Positions 58,332 to 64,000 of a stretch of 64,000 nt of DNA are shown here, one piece after another. Under the pieces are notes generated by a model. That model was given only the letters and a program-made list of their open reading frames with translations, searched no databases and was not told where the DNA came from. Both the position numbers and the translations under genes were made by a program. The stretch's first letter is position 1. The number at the start of each line of letters is the position of its first letter. Source of the stretch: Zunongwangia mangrovi (GTDB taxonomy: Bacteria > Bacteroidota > Bacteroidia > Flavobacteriales > Flavobacteriaceae); assembly GCF_900112105.1 (NCBI RefSeq), contig NZ_FOKV01000004.1:248001-312000 (forward strand), read 5' to 3'.

Positions 58332-59093
58332 TTACCCATTTAGTTTAATAAACCCACCGTCTATAGGAAAATTAGTACCTGTTACGAATGCCGCTTCATC
58401 GGAACATAAATAAAGTGCTAAATTTGCTATTTCTTCAGGTTTTCCCATTCTGCCTAAAGGTTGAGTTTTTGAAAGTTCTTCAAATTTATCCTCAATCTCA
58501 TTGGGATAATTTTTTCTAATAAAACTATCCACGAATGGTGTATGTACTCTTGCAGGAGAGATGCAATTGCATCTTATGCCATTATTTACATAATCTTTAG
58601 CAATTGAGTAGGTCATTGTTAAAACTGCGCCTTTTGACATTGAATATGCAAACCGATCTTGAATACCAACAACTGAAGCTATACTTGCCATATTTAGTAT
58701 TACACCTTCATTTTTTTTCTTAAAATGCGATAGTACAGCTTTGGAGCAATTAAATATACCTTTTACATTAACTTTATAGATCCTGTCAAAATCTTCCTCG
58801 GTAGTGTTCTCTAGGTTTCCTACATGTGCAATACCCGCATTATTTACTAAAATATCTATAGAATTGTTTTTCAATATATCTAGAAAAACATTCTTTACCT
58901 CTTCATACTTAGACACATCGCAGGACATAAAAGTAATCGTTTCAGTTTTTATATTAAATGATTCAAAGTTGAGATCTATTACAAAAACCTGTGCACCATG
59001 TGAGATAAACTTTTTTGCAATTGCTTCACCAATTCCGCTTGCACCACCAGTAATGACTACATTTTTATTTGCTAAATTAAATTCTGATCTCAT
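58332..59093 (-). CDS. Short-chain dehydrogenase (2-keto-3-deoxy-fuconate/rhamnonate dehydrogenase candidate)
   Basis: Cytoplasmic NAD(P)-dependent SDR of 253 aa. Cofactor motif TGGASGIG at 15-22, NNAG at 84-87, catalytic Tyr/Lys Y150 and K154 in YSMSK with a Ser in NMASIAS, and PIDGGFI at the end. The Asp at the end of beta-2 (FVIDLN) favours NAD. Paired with the FAH-family gene, it fits the oxidation of 2-keto-3-deoxy-L-fuconate or -rhamnonate. An L-fucose/L-rhamnose dehydrogenase role is the alternative, but the lactonase and acid dehydratase that would follow are not in the window. Confidence 0.83.
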   Translation of the reverse strand: MRSEFNLANKNVVITGGASGIGEAIAKKFISHGAQVFVIDLNFESFNIKTETITFMSCDVSKYEEVKNVFLDILKNNSIDILVNNAGIAHVGNLENTTEEDFDRIYKVNVKGIFNCSKAVLSHFKKKNEGVILNMASIASVVGIQDRFAYSMSKGAVLTMTYSIAKDYVNNGIRCNCISPARVHTPFVDSFIRKNYPNEIEDKFEELSKTQPLGRMGKPEEIANLALYLCSDEAAFVTGTNFPIDGGFIKLNG

Positions 59094-59099
59094 AGTACT

Positions 59100-59729
59100 C
59101 TAATTATTCCTATTAACATAATCTTTATATAATTGATGCCAATCTCTTCCATTAGAATTTAGATACTGCTCAGCTTTGGTTTTGTATATCTCAAATATTG
59201 CAGATATTTCTTCCATGTTTTTATAATCGATTGATTGCTCCCTAGCACTTTCTAAAAGTTTTCTAATATAAACTGCTTCCTCTTCTTTCAAATCTGGCAC
59301 TATAGCATGATAACCTTTCATGGTAAAATCTACTTTACCAACGGTATATTTATCCAAAATTTGAATTACTTCTTTCTCAGAAAGGTGCTTACGTAATCCA
59401 GACATAAATTTTTCATGAATAGCTTTTGGTTTAGCTGAATGTGCAATTATTCTTCTATCCAATTCAGAGAGCTGATCTCCATTTTTCGGATTTATTCCAT
59501 TAGGAACCTCAGTATATGGATGGGAATTATGATAATCACGAACAAGCTTAAGATGATTAGAAATAATTTTTTCGAGACTTTCTATTTTCTCATTATCTCT
59601 CAATTTTAAACTTGAAACCCACTTTGATGCCTTCTGATCTTGATCATGATCACTATTATTTTGAGCGAAGGCATTTTTCGGAAAAACAAGTATAAGAAAA
59701 GTTACAAAAGCTATACATTTAAGTGTCAT
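59100..59729 (-). CDS. Stand-alone DUF3826 secreted protein
   Basis: Exported alpha-helical protein of 209 aa with a signal peptide (ending AFAQ). Charged, almost fully helical; blocks HEKFMSGLRKHLSEKEV, YHAIVPDLKEEE, ESAREQSIDYKN and IYKTKAEQYLNSNGRDW align with the N-terminal domain of the PL1 fusion at 7500-9608 (for example FGKYKGKINNYLSSRGYD). Function unknown. It leads a unit with the SDR and FAH genes and has its own regulon promoter, so a secreted DUF3826 protein is made together with cytoplasmic sugar-acid enzymes. It may be an accessory or binding factor for pectin degradation. Confidence 0.82.
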   Translation of the reverse strand: MTLKCIAFVTFLILVFPKNAFAQNNSDHDQDQKASKWVSSLKLRDNEKIESLEKIISNHLKLVRDYHNSHPYTEVPNGINPKNGDQLSELDRRIIAHSAKPKAIHEKFMSGLRKHLSEKEVIQILDKYTVGKVDFTMKGYHAIVPDLKEEEAVYIRKLLESAREQSIDYKNMEEISAIFEIYKTKAEQYLNSNGRDWHQLYKDYVNRNN

Positions 59730-59750
59730 AGAAAAAATTCATTAATTTTA

Positions 59751-59795
59751 TAAACTTAAAATATTACAATGTAATTCCTATCCTGTGCCTTCCAG
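59751..59795 (-). promoter_or_regulatory. Regulon promoter upstream of the DUF3826-SDR-FAH unit
   Basis: Minus-strand 17-mer CTGGAAGGCACAGGATA (59795-59779), a 20-nt spacer and TAAGTTTA (59758-59751). The -7 element begins 29 nt before the ATG at 59729. It lies in the 86-nt gap after the esterase gene at 59816; no terminator is visible. Confidence 0.8.
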
Positions 59796-59815
59796 TACCA
59801 ATTTTGAGTGAATAG

Positions 59816-60727
59816 TTATTTGAAGTGATGCAATTTTAGCCAGTTAAGTAAGCTAGTTGGCCAAGTATTATTGGTAAGCTGTATTCCCATCCCGAAGCCG
59901 TGCCCACCATTCTCAAATATATGAATTTCAGCAGGAACTTTATGTTCTTGCAGTGCCTTTAAATAGTTAAGACTATTTTCTACCGGAACAGCATGATCGT
60001 CCATCGCATGAATCAAAAATGTTGGTGGTGTATTTTCTGAAACCTGAGTTTCATTAGAAAAATGTTGTACTAATTCTTCTGAAGGTGTTTTCCCCAATAA
60101 GCGCTCTCTGGAACCTCGATGGGTAATTTCATTGGTTAAACTTACAACAGGATAAACCAATATTGAAAAATCTGGTCGTGCACTTTTTTCTATTTCTGCA
60201 GAATAAACTTTTTCATCAAAGTGTGTAGAAAGCGTTGCTGCTAAATGCCCGCCTGCAGAAAAGCCCATAATCCCGATCTTGTTAGAATCAAGATTCCATT
60301 TTTCTGCATTAGTTCGCAAGACTCTTACAGCGCGTTGTGCATCCATCAATGGGCCTACAGATTTATCTTCCATGATTTCATCTGAAGGTAAGCGATACTT
60401 TAAAACGAATGCTGAAATTCCTTCAGAAGCCAGCCATTCTGCCAGTTTAAAACCTTCTTTATCGATTGCCAAATGACTATAACCGCCACCGGGAAAAATA
60501 ATAACCGCGCTTTTTAACGAATCTCCCTTTGCCAAATACGCATAAAGTTTAGGCTCTTTAACTTTGCTTACACCGGTTAATTGATCGCTATCAAACTTTT
60601 GCTCTTCCTGGTATTCATTATTTTCAATACTTCCGGGAATTTTCCCTTTCCATAGGTCTATTTTAAAATCTTGCGCATTTGAGACTGAAACAAAAAGAAA
60701 ACTTATTACAAATATGATTTTAGACAT
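59816..60727 (-). CDS. Secreted alpha/beta-hydrolase esterase
   Basis: Exported esterase of 303 aa (signal ending SNAQ). Oxyanion-hole block IIFPGGGYSHLA, nucleophile elbow GIMGFSAGGHLA, Asp in LIHAMDDHAVPVEN and His in ENGGHGFGMG make a complete HSL-type catalytic triad. Such proteins are often named acetylxylan esterase, but in this pectin locus removal of acetyl groups from galacturonan or RG-II is more likely. It follows the tagaturonate epimerase gene by 22 nt and ends the rightmost unit; the regulon site at 59779-59795 then starts the next one. Confidence 0.85.
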   Translation of the reverse strand: MSKIIFVISFLFVSVSNAQDFKIDLWKGKIPGSIENNEYQEEQKFDSDQLTGVSKVKEPKLYAYLAKGDSLKSAVIIFPGGGYSHLAIDKEGFKLAEWLASEGISAFVLKYRLPSDEIMEDKSVGPLMDAQRAVRVLRTNAEKWNLDSNKIGIMGFSAGGHLAATLSTHFDEKVYSAEIEKSARPDFSILVYPVVSLTNEITHRGSRERLLGKTPSEELVQHFSNETQVSENTPPTFLIHAMDDHAVPVENSLNYLKALQEHKVPAEIHIFENGGHGFGMGIQLTNNTWPTSLLNWLKLHHFK

Positions 60728-60749
60728 TTCAATAAATATTATTAATGTG

Positions 60750-61988
60750 CTACGAACTATACAATACCTTCAAATGCCGTTCGTACAAATTTAAAGTTAC
60801 ATTTTCTTCAATCTTGTCTCGACAAGAATCCAATAACGAATAAAATTCATCTTTTTCACCTGCAATTTTATAAGCACAATGCATCAATTGCCGAAAATGA
60901 GGGTTATAATTTTCATTTTTTTGATCGTGTCGTAGCGCACTTGCAAAAGCTGCTCCGTTTTCAAATGCACTTTTCTGCGGAAGTTTTTCTTTTTTAATAT
61001 TCAAAACTTCCGTATAATTTTCTGTAAGTTCTTCGTATCGATCTAAGGCTTCATTATACAAATTCTGAATAAATTTGAAAGCTTCCTCGCCACTTTCAGC
61101 TAAACCAATAGCTTCTTCAAGCCAGGTGGTTCCTGCGGTTTTTACGTGTAAACCACTATCATGCTTTTTTATCAGTTTATTGATGATTGGATAAATTGAG
61201 AATTTATCGCTCCCACTATGCACGCTTAACTTTAATTCTTTAGGCATATCAAATTCAGATTTCACGAATTTCAACACACATAAATCATCTTCAAATTCTT
61301 TACTGAATTGGTCTAAATCACCTTCGTAATCGATCCCTTTGTAAAAATTACCAGTAAATTTTGGAGCAATTGTATTTACAGGAACTTTATAGAAAGTTAA
61401 AGCGGCAAGAACAAAAAATAATTCGGTTGGTGTTTGTGGATTTTCAACCTCATCGATAGAAACTTCAGTAAAAAACCTTTCTTCCTTTTTTGATTTAATG
61501 TAGAAATACACTTCAGAAGCTTTTTTCATGGCAAAAAGAAAAGTCTTGGTCATTTCTTTAAAATCTGCTTCAGAAATATCGATTTTCGCGTCTATTCCTT
61601 CAATATTAAAAGATGATAAATACTGCTGAAAAAACTTTTTAAATCCTACAATATCTTCTGAAATGGACTGTTCACCAATAAATTTAGCAACATCGATGGT
61701 AAAAAAATTACTGTTTTCCAGAAAAGGATCTACTGTGTCTCTATCAATATGATCGGCATCGATAAAATAATCTTGGGTAAAATTTAAAGCTTTGATAGCA
61801 TTTTTTGCTTCTTCTAACACACTTTTTGGCTTTGTATTTACCGTTTCGTGTTCACGGTTTGATTTATTCCAAACCGGAGTTACCGGAATACCATCTTCCT
61901 GTATTTTTAAAATGGCATTTAACTGCGCTTTTCCTTCTTTTCCAAATCGATCTCCTGTTCCAAATGAAAATCTCCCTAATTCTGCCAT
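60750..61988 (-). CDS. uxaE: Tagaturonate/fructuronate epimerase
   Basis: Cytoplasmic enzyme of 412 aa that I recognise as the UxaE family, which converts D-tagaturonate to D-fructuronate in galacturonate catabolism. Characteristic segments: LGRFSFGTGDRFGKEGKAQL at the start, TPVWNKSNREHETV, FIDADHIDRDTVDPF, KLSVHSGSDKFSIYP and VKTAGTTWLEEAIGL, containing His, Asp and Glu residues suited to metal binding. It lies 16 nt after a GH28 gene. It joins the galacturonate released by GH28 and PL1 enzymes to the mannonate/KDG branch. Galacturonate isomerase and later enzymes are not in the window. Confidence 0.87.
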   Translation of the reverse strand: MAELGRFSFGTGDRFGKEGKAQLNAILKIQEDGIPVTPVWNKSNREHETVNTKPKSVLEEAKNAIKALNFTQDYFIDADHIDRDTVDPFLENSNFFTIDVAKFIGEQSISEDIVGFKKFFQQYLSSFNIEGIDAKIDISEADFKEMTKTFLFAMKKASEVYFYIKSKKEERFFTEVSIDEVENPQTPTELFFVLAALTFYKVPVNTIAPKFTGNFYKGIDYEGDLDQFSKEFEDDLCVLKFVKSEFDMPKELKLSVHSGSDKFSIYPIINKLIKKHDSGLHVKTAGTTWLEEAIGLAESGEEAFKFIQNLYNEALDRYEELTENYTEVLNIKKEKLPQKSAFENGAAFASALRHDQKNENYNPHFRQLMHCAYKIAGEKDEFYSLLDSCRDKIEENVTLNLYERHLKVLYSS

Positions 61989-62004
61989 GTTTTAAATTTT
62001 GAGA

Positions 62005-63378
62005 TTAATTATTTCCTACATCTTTTCCTGCTGCGCTTGGGACTCCGGCTTCTTCGCCGATAATTAAATTATCGACAACTACATTTTTGGTGTTGGTGAT
62101 CGAAGTTCCGTTTTTTGCTTTCTTTACTTTTATATTCTGAAGCTGAACATTCTCCACCTTGCTATCTTCAAAACCTTGAATCACCACAGCCGTTCCTGTG
62201 GCTTCTTCACACTTAATATTATTGATATAAATATCAGAGATTTTTGAATTATGTCCCTCGCCTTCGCCGTGATAGAACGAAGTGATGTAAAAAAGATCTT
62301 CGGTTTTATCGAATTTCAGGTTATCGATGTAAATATCCTTGATATAACCACCACGATCGGGATTGGTTTTAAAGTAAATTCCGCGTTTTAGATAGCCGTG
62401 TGCTTTGCAATTCTGTACAAATACATTTCGCACGCCGGCGCTCATTTCACTCCCAATTACAAAAGCGTGTAAACCTTTCAGCAGGCAGTTTCTCATCACT
62501 ATATTTTCTGAAGGTGTCGCTGCATTTGCTCTTCCTTCATCGTCTCTACCGGCTTTTATGGCTACGTTGTCGTCGCCATTATCGAAAGTAACGTCTTCGA
62601 TTAAAACATCGCTGGTATATTCTAAATCGATGCCGTCGTTATTACTGTTGTGCGAATCGTAAGACAAGCCGCGCAAAGTGGCACTTTTACATTTTAGCAG
62701 ATGAACACACCAAAACGGCGCATTTTTAATTCTTAAACCTTCAATTAAAATGCTTTCTGAATTCACCAATTGTAATAATTGCGGACGCAGATAATTACCT
62801 TCTCCAAATTGTCGATCTTGAAGCGGAGTCGAATTATGATTCATCTCCCTACTTTTTTGCTTGGCAGGATCTTCTTTGCTTTTCCAACTTTGCCAGAATT
62901 CTTTTCCGTTTCCGTTTATGGTTCCGCTTCCGGTAATGGCAACGTTTTTTAAATTATTACCATAAATTAACGGACTATAATTGTACAACATCGTCCCTTC
63001 CCAACTGGTTAAGACCATCGGGTAATCTTTAGGATTGGTGCCGAAATCAAGCAATACGCCTTCAGCTAAATGAAGTTCCATATTACTGATTAAATGAATT
63101 GGTCCTTCCAGCTGATATTCGCCTTTTGGAACGATCAATTTTCCGCCGCCTTTTTTCTTGAGTGCTTTTATCGCTTTATCAAAAGCTTTTTTACTGTCTT
63201 TTGCTGAATTTGGTTTTGCGCCGTAATCTAAAACCGAAACCTCAACTTCAGGAATTTCAGGCAACTGAATTCGGTTAACGATTTCATCAATTTGAGTTTG
63301 CTTTTCTTCCGAAGAAAGCTGAGCAAAACTCAGCATTGGAAATAATACGAGTAGAAATAGACTAATTTTATTTTTCAT
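62005..63378 (-). CDS. GH28 polygalacturonase-family protein
   Basis: Exported beta-helix enzyme of about 457 aa. Motifs: NSNNDGIDLEYT (the NTD site as NND), NGDDNVAIKAGRD, GLHAFVIGSEMSAG (the usual GHG is LHA, but the His is present) and RGIYFKTNPDRGG. The longer frame begins at 63414 inside the cupin gene, but the ATG at 63378 starts directly at a typical signal peptide (MKNKISLFLLVLFPMLSFAQ) and overlaps the cupin end by 11 nt. I prefer this start. The changed GHG site may mark a different subsite or linkage preference. Co-transcribed with kdgF and uxaE. Confidence 0.92.
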   Translation of the reverse strand: MKNKISLFLLVLFPMLSFAQLSSEEKQTQIDEIVNRIQLPEIPEVEVSVLDYGAKPNSAKDSKKAFDKAIKALKKKGGGKLIVPKGEYQLEGPIHLISNMELHLAEGVLLDFGTNPKDYPMVLTSWEGTMLYNYSPLIYGNNLKNVAITGSGTINGNGKEFWQSWKSKEDPAKQKSREMNHNSTPLQDRQFGEGNYLRPQLLQLVNSESILIEGLRIKNAPFWCVHLLKCKSATLRGLSYDSHNSNNDGIDLEYTSDVLIEDVTFDNGDDNVAIKAGRDDEGRANAATPSENIVMRNCLLKGLHAFVIGSEMSAGVRNVFVQNCKAHGYLKRGIYFKTNPDRGGYIKDIYIDNLKFDKTEDLFYITSFYHGEGEGHNSKISDIYINNIKCEEATGTAVVIQGFEDSKVENVQLQNIKVKKAKNGTSITNTKNVVVDNLIIGEEAGVPSAAGKDVGNN

Positions 63379-63715
63379 CTTCCAAAAAATCTTCCCGAAT
63401 AGGATTAAACACATCGATTAAAACTCCGGGTTCGAGGCATTCAGCGCCGTGTTCGGTATTTGGTAATACAAAAAAACCATCGCCGGCTTCTAAAATATTC
63501 GATTCGCCATTGATCGTAATTCTGAATTTCCCAGAAGCCACATACGATCCCTGCGTATGAAAATGATCGTGTAAAGCACCAATCGCACCTTTTTCAAACT
63601 TTACCTTCACTAACATTAACTGCGGATTATAACCGATGAATTTTCGGGTAATTCCTTCCGCAGCAAATTCCCATTCGCTTTCGTTGTCTTTGAAAAAAAT
63701 TGGTGGTGTGTACAT
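63368..63715 (-). CDS. kdgF: KdgF-like cupin, unsaturated uronate linearisation
   Basis: Small cytoplasmic single-domain cupin of 115 aa. Metal-binding residues are in the expected places: H49, H51 and Q55 in LHDHFHTQGSY, and H89 in PNTEHG. KdgF speeds the ring opening of 4,5-unsaturated galacturonate made by pectate lyases, giving 5-keto-4-deoxyuronate. The four PL1 lyases in this window would supply that substrate. Its ATG overlaps the stop of the upstream esterase gene by one base (TAATG) and its end overlaps the GH28 start. Confidence 0.83.
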   Translation of the reverse strand: MYTPPIFFKDNESEWEFAAEGITRKFIGYNPQLMLVKVKFEKGAIGALHDHFHTQGSYVASGKFRITINGESNILEAGDGFFVLPNTEHGAECLEPGVLIDVFNPIREDFLEDEK

Positions 63716-64000
63716 TATAAAAGTTCTTTTTTAAGGGTAGATTCTTTGATGTATTTCTTTAAAGTTAAATCTTTTTTAGCGATTTCCTGTAGCGCCAAAC
63801 TAGCGACCAAAGTAGCGCCTTGCTCAGATAAATGGGTGTTATCGCTTTTCCCATCGGGATAATAAGCCACTTCTCCCGGTTCGAAATGTAAATGCAGATC
63901 GGCCGATTCTTCAGCTCCAAATTTCACTTCTAATTGCTCGGTTAACCATTGCATATCGATAAACGGAACATCCAGATCTTTAGCGACCATTCGAACTACC
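63715..64000 (-). CDS. CE12-like rhamnogalacturonan acetylesterase, C-terminal part
   Basis: C-terminal 95 or so residues of an SGNH-type esterase, running off the right edge; the frame stays open to base 64000. The closing catalytic Asp/His block DNTHLSEQGA and the preceding VAKDLDVPFIDMQWL (typical VAKEMNVPFIDL of CE12 proteins) identify the family. A methionine at 63990 is internal, not the start. CE12 enzymes deacetylate rhamnogalacturonan. Adjacent to kdgF with a one-base overlap, so it belongs to the same unit, whose promoter lies outside the window. Confidence 0.78.
   Translation of the reverse strand, partial: VVRMVAKDLDVPFIDMQWLTEQLEVKFGAEESADLHLHFEPGEVAYYPDGKSDNTHLSEQGATLVASLALQEIAKKDLTLKKYIKESTLKKELL

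Overview
This window is one continuous block of carbohydrate-degradation genes, all on the minus strand, so transcription runs from high to low coordinates. The SusC/SusD pair, many secreted glycan-active enzymes and lipoproteins, AT-rich DNA and promoters with a TAnnTTTG -7 element point to Bacteroidota, most likely a flavobacterium. The genus cannot be fixed from the sequence. No rRNA, tRNA, CRISPR array, insertion sequence or regulator gene was seen.

The enzyme set is that of a polysaccharide utilization locus for pectin, in particular rhamnogalacturonan II (RG-II) and homogalacturonan. From right to left: (1) >64000-59816, a galacturonan/galacturonate core with a CE12-like esterase, KdgF cupin, GH28, tagaturonate epimerase (UxaE) and an alpha/beta esterase. 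(2) 59729-57466, a DUF3826 protein, an SDR dehydrogenase and a FAH-family hydrolase. (3) 57371-48781, a DHDPS-family aldolase, SSS symporter, L-fucose isomerase family protein, GH28 and GH2. (4) 48666-41354, GH141-like fucosidase, Gfo/Idh/MocA oxidoreductase, SSS symporter and a GH67-fold, possibly GH138, uronidase. (5) 41283-37830, GH78 rhamnosidase and a CE15/CE19-like esterase. (6) 37742-25255, GH43-like propeller, GH2 galactosidase and GH106 rhamnosidase, then a RuBisCO-like protein, DUF1537 acid-sugar kinase, Asp/Glu-racemase-fold protein and BASS transporter. (7) 25195-16924, acetylesterase, DUF5703 protein, multidomain PL1 and GH127. (8) 16617-7500, SusC, SusD, PL1 and DUF3826-PL1. (9) 7360-<1, PL1, beta-helix/DUF6298-like protein, GH140 apiosidase and GH28.

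The main non-coding result is a shared promoter architecture. Eight junctions carry a minus-strand 17-mer, consensus CNNGNARGTRCAGGATA, followed after 20 nt (19 in one case) by a TAnnTTTG-like -7 element. A ninth, weaker copy precedes the RuBisCO-like gene. The 17-mer reads as two half-sites one helical turn apart at about -35 to -51, as expected for an AraC-type activator. With one exception (susC, about 145 nt) the -7 element lies 29-43 nt before the start codon. This predicts one coordinated regulon and corrects two gene starts.

As a working model, secreted PL1, GH28 and esterases open the backbone, SusCD imports oligosaccharides, and periplasmic GH/CE enzymes strip the RG-II side chains. 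Inner-membrane symporters import the released sugars. Cytoplasmic enzymes then handle galacturonate (UxaE, KdgF), fucose or rhamnose (isomerase family, SDR, FAH, aldolase) and probably apiose or another branched acid sugar (oxidoreductase, kinase, RuBisCO-like protein).
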